DNA from: UBA6168 sp964573725
Lineage (GTDB): Bacteria > Bacteroidota > Bacteroidia > Chitinophagales > Saprospiraceae
Direction: 5' to 3'
DNA length: 10,733 bases
NCBI GenBank assembly: GCA_964573725.1
Contig: CAZNLJ010000078.1
Coordinates: 1 to 10,733, forward strand
Each line of letters starts with the position of its first letter. The stretch's first letter is position 1. Positions 1 to 6,228 of the stretch are shown here, one piece after another. The notes under the pieces were generated by a model that did no database searches, had not been told where the DNA came from, and worked only from the letters and a program-made list of their open reading frames with translations. The position numbers and the translations under genes are program-made.

Positions 1-425
1 ATCGGGAATTCTGACGCTACCCACGTTTACTNNNNNNNNNNNNNNNNNNNNNNNNNNNNNNNNNNNNNNNNNNNNNNNNNNNNNNNNNNNNNNNNNNNNN
101 NNNNNNNNNNNNNNNNNNNNNNNNNNNNNNNAAACCTCCAAGGTTTGGTAAACGTGTGCTGCCGGGAGGTACGTTTACTAAACCTCGAAGGTTTGGTAAA
201 CGGCGGAGACGGGCCGTACGTCCACCCAATCGCAAAGCCTTTGGTAAACGGCTGCTACTCCGAGCGGGAAATCCATTGAATCGAGAATTCGGACGCTACC
301 TACGTTTACTAAACCTCCAAGGTTTGGTAAACGTGTGCTGCCGGGAGGTACGTTTACTAAACCTCAAAGGTTCAGTAAACGGCGGTGACGGGACATACGG
401 TTACCAAATCGAAATGGTTTGGCGC
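1..425. repeat. Tandem array of 31-bp palindromes in a ~179-bp repeat unit
   Basis: The core is a 31-bp near-perfect inverted repeat: arm CGTTTACTAAACCT, three-base loop, arm AGGTTTGGTAAACG. Complete copies lie at 172-202 (loop CGA), 303-333 (loop CCA) and 351-381 (loop CAA, right arm AGGTTCAGTAAACG). One copy is split by the assembly gap (24-31 plus 132-154), and degenerate copies lie near 229-250 and 398-426. Paired copies are separated by an identical 17-base spacer, TGTGCTGCCGGGAGGTA, at 155-171 and 334-350. The larger unit starting at a GAATTC (6-11) recurs at 285-290, which gives a period of about 179 bp once the N run is removed. The one regular arm mismatch is T opposite G, which would be a U-G wobble in RNA. 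Reading frames cross the array on both strands, but they only mirror the palindrome, and a 179-bp unit is not a multiple of three, so I treat it as non-coding. The organisation resembles REP/BIME-type elements; that comparison is inference. Confidence 0.85.
32..131. other. Assembly gap of 100 N
   Basis: Exactly 100 N, the usual placeholder for a scaffold gap of unknown size. The eight bases before it (CGTTTACT, 24-31) and the 23 bases after it (132-154) join into one exact 31-bp palindrome copy. The gap therefore sits inside a repeat. Either nothing is missing, or a whole number of repeat units was collapsed. Confidence 0.97.
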
Positions 426-453
426 CTATCCGAGGATTAGGGATAGGTATTCA

Positions 454-521
454 GCAGGACCTGCCGGCAGCCACCATCCCGGGGCGATTTTTATCATTCA
501 ACTACCAAATTGAATAATTGA
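454..521. promoter_or_regulatory. Candidate regulatory region upstream of the ArsR-rhodanese gene
   Basis: Two overlapping short palindromes lie at 454-464 (GCAGGACCTGC) and 461-470 (CTGCCGGCAG). An AT-rich stretch at 491-534 follows, which stands out against the GC-rich surroundings. It holds a direct repeat ATTGA-ATA-ATTGA at 509-521 and the box TAAATTTA at 523-530, one base off the Bacteroidota -7 consensus TAnnTTTG and only four bases before the ATG. No -33 partner is evident at the usual distance. ArsR-family repressors commonly bind AT-rich repeats over their own promoters, so this is where an operator is expected; the exact site is inference. Confidence 0.35.
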
Positions 522-534
522 TTAAATTTACGCC

Positions 535-1227
535 ATGGAGAAACGAGCTTTCAAAGACCGCATCTATGCGTCTGTCGCCGGGATGACCAAAGCGTTCGGC
601 CATGGCAACCGGTTGGAAATCCTCGACCTGCTCGCCAACGGGGAGAAGACGGTCGAACAAGTGGCTGCCCAGACGGCCATCAGCTTCGCCAATGCGTCCC
701 GGCACCTGCAGGTATTGAAACAAGCGCGGTTGGTCAGCGCCCGCCGGTCGGGCCACCACCTCTATTATTCCCTGCTGGGGCCCCATGCCTACGGCGCCTG
801 GAAAGCCCTGCTGACGCTGGCCCTGGAACAGGAGCCGGTCGTCCAGTTGACACTACGGCATTATCGGCAATCGGTCGGGGCGCCGCACGGCATCACCCTC
901 GCCACCTTGTCCACCCTGGAGCACCCCTACCTGGTGGATGTCCGCCCGATAGACGAGTTCGCCGCCGGCAGCCTGCCCGGTGCGGTATCCATCCCCATCG
1001 GGGAACTGGCCGGACAGCTGGCGGCCTTGCCGCGTGACCGCCCCATCGTCGCCTACTGCCGGGGTGTGTTCTGCACCTTCGCAGACGAAGCGGTGCAGCT
1101 GCTACGGGCCCACGGCTTCGATGCCGTCCGGCTCGCGGAGGGCTATCCGGACCTCCGATTCCATACGGCCGCCGCACCGGACAGCGGAGCTGTGCCCGGA
1201 CTGACAGACAACCCACTCCCGACATGA
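535..1227 (+). CDS. ArsR/SmtB-family transcriptional regulator with C-terminal rhodanese domain
   Basis: This 230-residue protein is a DNA-binding regulator fused to a sulfurtransferase-type domain. Residues about 12-100 form the ArsR winged helix (NRLEILDLLANGEKTVEQVA, then the recognition-helix region SRHLQVLKQARLV and a YYSL wing). Residues about 125-210 are a rhodanese domain with the entry motif VDVRPIDEFAAGSLPGA and the active-site loop YCRGVFCTFADEAV. C175 is the expected persulfide-carrying cysteine, and C180 is the only other cysteine in the protein. The classic ArsR metal-binding cysteines (ELCVCD-type) are absent. By family knowledge such proteins are repressors; sensing sulfane sulfur or redox state through the C175/C180 loop is inference. 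The ATG at 535 follows an AT-rich leader. The stop overlaps the next start as ATGA (1224-1227), so the MFS transporter is probably translationally coupled and under this regulator's control. Confidence 0.9.
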   Translation: MEKRAFKDRIYASVAGMTKAFGHGNRLEILDLLANGEKTVEQVAAQTAISFANASRHLQVLKQARLVSARRSGHHLYYSLLGPHAYGAWKALLTLALEQEPVVQLTLRHYRQSVGAPHGITLATLSTLEHPYLVDVRPIDEFAAGSLPGAVSIPIGELAGQLAALPRDRPIVAYCRGVFCTFADEAVQLLRAHGFDAVRLAEGYPDLRFHTAAAPDSGAVPGLTDNPLPT

Positions 1228-2438
1228 AGACCGGTAACAGCACGCCTGTCCGGCTCGGCCTTCGGGAAAACTGGCGGCAGTTCTCCCTGCTGGTCGTCGT
1301 CAACGCCTTCGTCGGCGGCATGGTGGGCCTGGAAAGGACCCTCCTGCCGGCGCTGGCCCAATCCGCCTTCGACATGGCCGCCCATACGGCCATCCTCTCG
1401 TTCATCCTGGTTTTCGGTATCACCAAGGCCCTCACCAACTACTATGCCGGCACCCTGGCCAACCGGCTCGGCCGTCGCAACCTGTTGTTGTTCGGTTGGG
1501 CCCTCGCCTTCCCCATCCCTCTGCTGCTGATCCATGCCCCCAACTGGCATTGGGTCATCGCCGCGAACGTATTGCTCGGCATCCACCAGGGCCTGAGCTG
1601 GTCGAGCACGGTGGTCATGAAAATGGACCTGGTCGGGGTGCAGGACCGTGGACTGGCGATGGGACTCAACGAGGCGGCCGGCTACCTCGCCGTCGGGGCC
1701 ATGGCTTTTCTGACCGGTTGGATGGCAACGGAATACGGTCTCCGCCCCTACCCTTTCCACCTCGGCACCGGATTGGCAGCCACCGGTTTCCTGCTGACCT
1801 GGATCTGGATTCGGGATACCCGCGGACATGTCGCCGCCGAAGCGGCCGGAACCACCGTTCCCCGGCTGCGCTCCGTCTTCAAGGATACGAGCTGGCGAAA
1901 CCCAGGCCTTGGCGCCATCACCCAGGCCGGACTCGTCAACAACCTCAACGACGGGATGGTCTGGGGCCTCCTGCCCCTCCTGCTGGCCGGTCAGGGGTTC
2001 TCACTCTCCCGCATCGGCGCCATCGTTTCCGTCTATCCCGCCGTCTGGGGGCTCGGCCAGCTCTTCACCGGAAGACTCGCCGACCTGCTTCCCCACCGTT
2101 CCCTCCTTACCTGGGGCATGGCCCTCCAGGGTCTGGCCCTACTCGGCTTCCTCCCCGCCGTCCGGGCCTGGCACTTTGTCGGCCTGAGCATCCTGCTCGG
2201 CATCGGGACGGCCGTCGTCTACCCGACCTTCCTGGCGGCCATCGCCCAACGGACCCACCCGCAACAGCGCGCAGAAAGTATCGGCGTCTTCCGACTCTGG
2301 CGTGACCTGGGCTATGCCGTCGGCGCCCTGCTCACCGGACTCATCGCCGACCGGCTCGGACTCAACGCTTCGGTGGCGGTCATCGGCGGACTGACCCTCG
2401 GTTCGGCCGCCATCCTGCATCATCAGCTAAAAGATTGA
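1224..2438 (+). CDS. Major facilitator superfamily (MFS) transporter
   Basis: A 404-residue inner-membrane protein of normal MFS length with about 12 hydrophobic segments in two halves, joined by a polar stretch around residues 198-225. The loop after the second helix carries motif A as GTLANRLGRR (76-85), with Asn where Asp is usual. The equivalent loop in the second half reads GRLADLLPHR (283-292). A conserved-looking helix near residues 351-372 reads ESIGVFRLWRDLGYAVGALLTG in two parts (ESIGVFRLWR, then DLGYAVGALL). The substrate cannot be told from sequence. It begins within the stop codon of the ArsR-rhodanese gene and ends four bases before the hydroxylase gene, so all three are probably one operon. 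Export of a sulfur-, metal- or lipid-related compound would fit the context but is inference. Confidence 0.88.
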   Translation: MKTGNSTPVRLGLRENWRQFSLLVVVNAFVGGMVGLERTLLPALAQSAFDMAAHTAILSFILVFGITKALTNYYAGTLANRLGRRNLLLFGWALAFPIPLLLIHAPNWHWVIAANVLLGIHQGLSWSSTVVMKMDLVGVQDRGLAMGLNEAAGYLAVGAMAFLTGWMATEYGLRPYPFHLGTGLAATGFLLTWIWIRDTRGHVAAEAAGTTVPRLRSVFKDTSWRNPGLGAITQAGLVNNLNDGMVWGLLPLLLAGQGFSLSRIGAIVSVYPAVWGLGQLFTGRLADLLPHRSLLTWGMALQGLALLGFLPAVRAWHFVGLSILLGIGTAVVYPTFLAAIAQRTHPQQRAESIGVFRLWRDLGYAVGALLTGLIADRLGLNASVAVIGGLTLGSAAILHHQLKD

Positions 2439-2442
2439 CCCG

Positions 2443-3483
2443 ATGAAATACCTGAACACATTCCTGCAAGGCTACCAAGGCTATGCCGCCTATCTCTGGC
2501 GGGAGATCACGCAACCCGGCTGGCACAACTACTTCTACTGGCTGCTGGGGGTCTCCCTTTTCTTCTTTTCCCTCGAGTTGCTGGCCCCCTGGCGGCGGGA
2601 CCAGCCGAGGCTCCGGAAGGATTTCTGGCTCGATGCCTTTTACCTTTTCTTCAATTTCTTCCTGTTCTCCCTGGTGGTGTACAATGCCGCCTCGGATGTC
2701 GTGGTCCTGTTGTTCAACGATGGGATCCGCACCATGACCGGCTTCGATGTACAAGCGTCCAACCCCCTGCGGCAACTCCCGCTGTGGGGTGTGCTGCTGG
2801 TCGGCTTCATCGTCCGCGATTTCATCCAGTGGTGGGTACACCGCCTCCTGCACCGCGTGCCGGCCTTGTGGGAGTTCCATAAGGTCCACCACTCCGTCGA
2901 ACAGATGGGCTTCGCCGCCCACCTGCGCTACCATTGGATGGAGACGGTCGTATACCGCACCATCGAGTATATACCCCTGGCCCTGCTCGGCATCGGGTTG
3001 TATGATTTTTTCGCCATCCATATCTTTACCCTGGCGGTCGGCCACTACAACCACGCCAATGTCCGGGCACCGGGCTGGCTGACCGGCGGCATCCTGGGAC
3101 TCCTGGTCGGCCTGGTCATCGCCACCGGCAGCCTGGAGTTTCCCCGGCTGTTCCCACCCGACAATTGGAGCGGACCGGCACTGCTGGTCCTCCTTGCCAC
3201 CCTCCTCGGAAGCGCCCTGTTGGGAAAAGCCATGCCCTATCTCTTCAACAGCCCGGGCATGCATATCTGGCACCACGCCTACGAATGGCCGAAGAACCGG
3301 CCGCATGGGGTGAACTTCGGCCTGACCCTGTCCGTCTGGGATTATCTTTTCGGTACCGCCTGGGTTCCATCGGACGGCCGGGACATCCGGCTCGGCTTCC
3401 CGGGGGTCGAATCCTTCCCCGACCGTTTCGTCCGGCAGAGCCTGCATGGGCTGGGTCGGACGGACCAGGAACCGGATGCCTGA
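2443..3483 (+). CDS. Sterol desaturase / fatty acid hydroxylase family membrane di-iron enzyme
   Basis: A 346-residue integral membrane protein with the histidine clusters of the fatty acid hydroxylase superfamily: HRLLH (133-137), HKVHH (146-150), HYNHAN (201-206) and HIWHH (274-278), with H160, H164 and H288 as likely extra ligands. These histidines hold a non-heme di-iron centre that uses O2 to hydroxylate or desaturate a lipid. Hydrophobic helices lie around 31-48, 65-91, 113-130, 172-200, 211-228 and 244-262. An insertion with two hydrophobic segments (about 207-268) separates HYNHAN from HIWHH, where many relatives run almost directly from one to the other. The substrate is unknown; sterol, carotenoid, fatty acid or ether lipid are all possible. 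It starts four bases after the MFS stop, so it is probably the third gene of the ArsR-controlled operon. Confidence 0.9.
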   Translation: MKYLNTFLQGYQGYAAYLWREITQPGWHNYFYWLLGVSLFFFSLELLAPWRRDQPRLRKDFWLDAFYLFFNFFLFSLVVYNAASDVVVLLFNDGIRTMTGFDVQASNPLRQLPLWGVLLVGFIVRDFIQWWVHRLLHRVPALWEFHKVHHSVEQMGFAAHLRYHWMETVVYRTIEYIPLALLGIGLYDFFAIHIFTLAVGHYNHANVRAPGWLTGGILGLLVGLVIATGSLEFPRLFPPDNWSGPALLVLLATLLGSALLGKAMPYLFNSPGMHIWHHAYEWPKNRPHGVNFGLTLSVWDYLFGTAWVPSDGRDIRLGFPGVESFPDRFVRQSLHGLGRTDQEPDA

Positions 3484-3581
3484 CCGGTCCCGGCCAGGAC
3501 CTTCGGGCGTCCGGCGGCGGGTCGGAAGGCGCCGAACCGGATAGGTGCCGAGGTGGCCGGTATGGGTAAATAATCGGATAT

Positions 3582-4913
3582 TTGTCGGCAAACAAAAAAC
3601 CGCCCGCCTTGGAATTGCTGATTATCCTGGTCCTGAACCTCCTCAACGGATGCTTCGCCTTGTCCGAGATCGCGCTCATCTCCGTCAAGCGGCCACGTAT
3701 GGAGCGGCTCGCCGAAAAGGGTAACCAGCGGGCGAAGGCCGTCTGCCAGCTGTTGGAAGCTCCGGAAAGGTTCCTCTCCGCCGTCCAGATCGGCATCACC
3801 CTGATTGGTATCGTTTCGGGGGTGTACGGGGGCGCGACCCTCACCGGACATGTGGTTCCGGTGCTGGAAAAGATCGATTGGCTGCGACCCTACGCCCCCA
3901 CCCTGGCGTATGCCGTGGTCGTGGCCCTGGTCACCTACCTGTCGATCGTCATCGGCGAACTCATTCCCAAATCGCTCGCCATCCGGTTCGCCGAACCGGT
4001 CGCCCTGGCGGTCGGCGGTCCGATCCGGTCGTTCAGCCGGCTGGCCGCCCCCTTCATCTGGATCTTATCGGGTAGCCACACCTTGTTTTTCAAACTCTTC
4101 CGCATCCGGCCGGCGACGGCGGAAAAGATGACGACGGAAGACCTCCGCTACGCCATCCGAACGGCCGGCCGACAGGGGCTGTTCGATGAGGCGGAAAGCG
4201 ATATCCAACATAAGGTCCTGGGCTTCGGCAGGCTCCGGGTCCGCTCCATCATGACCCACCGGCTCGATGTGGAATGGGTGGACGTCAACAAACCCCGCTC
4301 CTTCATCGAGACCCAGCTGCGCAACAGCCCCCGGACCCGGTTCCCGGCCTGCGAAGGCACCTATGACAAGGTCCTCGGCTATCTCCATGCCCGCGATTTC
4401 TTCGCCTGGCAACACGAACCGGATTTCCAGCTGCGGACCATCCTGCGGGAACCGGTCTTCGTGCCGGAAAACCAACTCGCCATCGATGTCCTGCCCCTCT
4501 TCCGAAAAAAACGGTGCTATTTCGGTATCGTGACGGATGAATTCGGCGCCTTCGAGGGGGTGCTCACCCTACACGACATCTCCGAAGCGCTGGTGGGCGA
4601 CCTCCCGGATGCGGACGAGGAACCGGATGCCATCGTTCGCCGCCGGGACGGCTCCCTGCTGGTCAGCGGGACCGTGCTCACCGCCCACCTCAACCACTTC
4701 CTCGGAAAAGACCTGCTGCCGGAAAATAATCCTTTTTTCAGCACGGTGGCGGGATTCGTCATCCACCAGCTGGAAACCATGCCCAGTCCCGGCGACCACT
4801 TCGACGCCATGGGCTTCCGGTTCGAAGTCGTGGATATGGACGGAGCCAGCATCGATAAGGTGCTGCTCGCGGAACTTGCGGCACCGGATGAAGAGCACCC
4901 GGCTGGAAATTAG
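3582..4913 (+). CDS. CNNM/DUF21-CBS-CorC family membrane protein (hemolysin C/CorC-like)
   Basis: A 443-residue protein with the three-part family layout. An N-terminal DUF21/CNNM membrane domain (about 11-180) carries FALSEIALIS (25-34), RFLSAVQIGITLIGI (63-77) and GELIPKSLAIR (125-135). A CBS pair (about 220-340) carries VRSIMTHR and GIVTDEFGAFEGVLTLHDI (315-333). A CorC/HlyC C-terminal domain (about 350-435) carries LPENNPFFSTVAGFVI. Family members are linked to Mg2+/Co2+ efflux or tolerance; the hemolysin name is historical. No ATG lies near the N-terminus. The longest frame opens with TTG at 3582, but a second TTG at 3609 would give MELLIILVLNLLNG, which matches the usual family start better. 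The 98-nt gap after the hydroxylase has no clear terminator, so read-through is possible. GATATTTG at 3577-3584 is one base off the -7 consensus but overlaps the first TTG, which would favour the 3609 start if it is used. Confidence 0.92.
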   Translation: MSANKKPPALELLIILVLNLLNGCFALSEIALISVKRPRMERLAEKGNQRAKAVCQLLEAPERFLSAVQIGITLIGIVSGVYGGATLTGHVVPVLEKIDWLRPYAPTLAYAVVVALVTYLSIVIGELIPKSLAIRFAEPVALAVGGPIRSFSRLAAPFIWILSGSHTLFFKLFRIRPATAEKMTTEDLRYAIRTAGRQGLFDEAESDIQHKVLGFGRLRVRSIMTHRLDVEWVDVNKPRSFIETQLRNSPRTRFPACEGTYDKVLGYLHARDFFAWQHEPDFQLRTILREPVFVPENQLAIDVLPLFRKKRCYFGIVTDEFGAFEGVLTLHDISEALVGDLPDADEEPDAIVRRRDGSLLVSGTVLTAHLNHFLGKDLLPENNPFFSTVAGFVIHQLETMPSPGDHFDAMGFRFEVVDMDGASIDKVLLAELAAPDEEHPAGN

Positions 4914-5092
4914 GGAGGGTATGGGGATGGGGATTTTCATGCACCGCTTCGCGGTGGGCTGGTACCAGAATTAGGCGAATGAATCGAATTTTTCTTCGGT
5001 CGGTGCGCCGAAAGGGAATGATGTCGACGAAGGGGGCCGTAGGGGGGGAATTGAAAAGGATTATTGTTGTTGGATTCAACGGAGCGGCCTGG
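4914..5092. other. Convergent intergenic region with a small hairpin
   Basis: This lies between the ends of the CorC-like gene (plus) and the DUF3298 lipoprotein (minus). A perfect 6-bp stem CACCGC-TTC-GCGGTG sits at 4942-4956, followed by the 10-bp palindrome CTGGTACCAG at 4959-4968. A T5 run lies only at about 4989-4993, too far from the hairpin for a classic intrinsic terminator. A second weak stem, TTCGG/CCGAA, lies just after it. I see no gene here. The hairpins may help end transcription from either side. Confidence 0.5.
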
Positions 5093-5908
5093 TCATTTCA
5101 CGAGTGGCGTCGGCAGGTCGCCGAGTTCGGCCCAAGTCAGCACAAACTCCGTGAAGCCGAAAGCATAGCTGGCCACCTCATAAGGGACGTAACAAAAATG
5201 GAGGCCGTCGGCCGTCAGGCCGACGTTTGCGGCCAAGTGGAAAGGCTGATCCTCACTGAAATCAAAACCCCATCCCCCTTCGCTTTCCGGCAAGAACACA
5301 TCGGCCTTGACTTCGCGAAACCGTTTTTCGGCCAACACCGCCAAGGCGGGGAGGTCCGACACCATATCCGCCAGTTCCAGCCGGCGGCCGCCGGCCAGCT
5401 CCCAGGTGGCCAGGGCGGCGGAAGCGTTGGGATGATTCCCCCCCGTATTCGCATACCCGTCCAATCGGAGCGTCAGGAAACGGCCGTCGTTGTAGAGGAC
5501 GGTATCCACCGTCTCGATGAGATGATAGGCGGGAAAAGCGGGATTTTCCTCGGCCGCAGCGGCCTGGTTCCGGAAAAATGCCCCGATCGCCTCCGACAAA
5601 GCCACCGGCTCGGCCGGTCCGACCCCGCCGAATACCATCGCGGTCAGAAAATCCTGCGCCCAGCCGTCCACCGAGGCCCGACAGGCTTCCGCCCCGGAAA
5701 CGAGCACCGGATACCGAAGGCGTACCTCCGCACAGTTGACCCGCAGGCTGTCGGGCAGGCCGCAGTCCTCCCCGGACCGTTCGTTCAACGCCCGGCGCTC
5801 CACGACGGGCAGCGGCAACTCGCTCCCGGCCGCCGCCGGACTTTTTTCCATGCAGGCCGCAGGAAGGACCAGCGCCACCAAACATACCAGCCAATCTCTT
5901 TTTTTCAT
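5093..5908 (-). CDS. DUF3298-domain (RsiV-like) lipoprotein
   Basis: A 271-residue exported lipoprotein. The start at 5908 is chosen because MKKRDWLVCLVALVLPAAC is a textbook lipoprotein signal with lipobox LPAAC and the lipid-bearing C19; the frame stays open further upstream but gives no sensible N-terminus. The mature part has a DUF4163-like N-terminal region and a DUF3298-like C-terminal region, seen in the hallmark TGGNHPN (155-161), the preceding TLRLDGYAN, and the closing strand YEVASYAFGFTEFVLTW (243-259). Related folds occur in PdaC and the anti-sigma factor RsiV, where they are linked to the cell wall and lysozyme binding; in Bacteroidota they are common lipoproteins of unknown role. 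C49, C59, C76 and C239 could form disulfides outside the cytoplasm. It has its own ~155-nt leader preceded by a candidate promoter, and a terminator separates it from the upstream gene. Confidence 0.86.
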   Translation of the reverse strand: MKKRDWLVCLVALVLPAACMEKSPAAAGSELPLPVVERRALNERSGEDCGLPDSLRVNCAEVRLRYPVLVSGAEACRASVDGWAQDFLTAMVFGGVGPAEPVALSEAIGAFFRNQAAAAEENPAFPAYHLIETVDTVLYNDGRFLTLRLDGYANTGGNHPNASAALATWELAGGRRLELADMVSDLPALAVLAEKRFREVKADVFLPESEGGWGFDFSEDQPFHLAANVGLTADGLHFCYVPYEVASYAFGFTEFVLTWAELGDLPTPLVK

Positions 5909-5953
5909 AAGGAAATTAGGTACGGACAAGGAACCCCGCCCTGCCGGCGACAA

Positions 5954-5988
5954 CCGGCGATCCGACCATGCCGTCGCAGGGATATGCC
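5954..5988. repeat. Dispersed intergenic repeat, copy 1
   Basis: CCGGCGATCCGACCATGCC at 5954-5972 matches 9980-9998 at 18 of 19 positions. The similarity continues through GCAG-GGATAT-CC in both copies, with one-base indels. This copy lies 46-80 bases upstream of the lipoprotein start, inside its leader. Both copies are intergenic, which argues against chance or a protein-coding origin. Confidence 0.6.
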
Positions 5989-6069
5989 AATGCGGCTGCC
6001 TTCAAACCTTCGGCCCCCGCTGTTGTAACGGTACCTCCGGACGGAGCGGCCTGTTGCCCGCCGTCAGGT

Positions 6070-6077
6070 CAAATGTA
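6070..6077 (-). promoter_or_regulatory. Candidate Bacteroidota -7 promoter element
   Basis: On the minus strand this reads TACATTTG, a full match to TAnnTTTG. The upstream spacer (6078-6095) is AT-rich in otherwise GC-rich DNA. No clear TTG is present at the -33 distance. If used, transcription would start near 6063 and give the DUF3298 lipoprotein mRNA a leader of about 155 nt. Confidence 0.4.
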
Positions 6078-6203
6078 GCGATTTTTATTTTCACACTTCC
6101 ACCCGGCGGCACCTTTACTTCCTGCGCAAAGGCAAGCAGGAATTTGTACGCCCGCCCCACGTACCCCATGCCCGGATAAACCCAAGTCCCGCCGCCGGAC
6201 AAG

Positions 6204-6228
6204 AAAAAACACCCGATAAAAGCGGGGT
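6204..6228 (-). terminator. Intrinsic terminator after the metallopeptidase-like gene
   Basis: On the minus strand a short stem (ACCCCG pairing with CGGGT, one bulged base, loop of about seven) is followed by TGTTTTTT. In window coordinates the arms are 6223-6228 and 6211-6215, and the T tract is 6204-6209. The first arm touches the stop codon (6228-6230), so termination directly follows translation. This separates the gene from the DUF3298 lipoprotein. Confidence 0.6.

Larger units (their letters stand above)
5909..6203 (-). other. Leader / intergenic region upstream of the DUF3298 lipoprotein
   Basis: About 295 bases without a supported gene. It holds a copy of a dispersed intergenic repeat (5954-5988), a short stem GCCGG-N6-CCGGC at 5943-5958, the -7-like box at 6070-6077, and a 7-bp stem TTCCTGC/GCAGGAA at 6119-6142 with a 10-base loop. 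An open minus-strand frame covers 6002-6328, but it runs into the C-terminus of the neighbouring gene in another frame and matches nothing I recognise. Confidence 0.5.

Noticed and set aside
1..425. CRISPR array
   Set aside because: Spacers between palindromes are identical rather than unique and only 17 bases long, copies are few and degenerate, and no cas genes are present.
156..440. Open frame through the palindrome array (plus strand), with a matching one on the minus strand
   Set aside because: Both strands give similar peptides only because the DNA is palindromic; the tandem unit is not a multiple of three, and the peptide changes register between units.
1143..1829. A 228-codon open frame on the minus strand opposite the regulator and transporter
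   Set aside because: Antisense shadow of the MFS gene; hydrophilic, repetitive composition without motifs.
2380..3591. A 403-codon open frame on the minus strand
   Set aside because: It is antisense to the hydroxylase with its histidine clusters; the product has Gln/Asp/Gly-rich composition and no recognisable motif.
4979..6028. A 349-codon open frame on the plus strand
   Set aside because: It covers the DUF3298 lipoprotein in antisense; the lipobox and TGGNHPN motif on the minus strand decide the coding strand.
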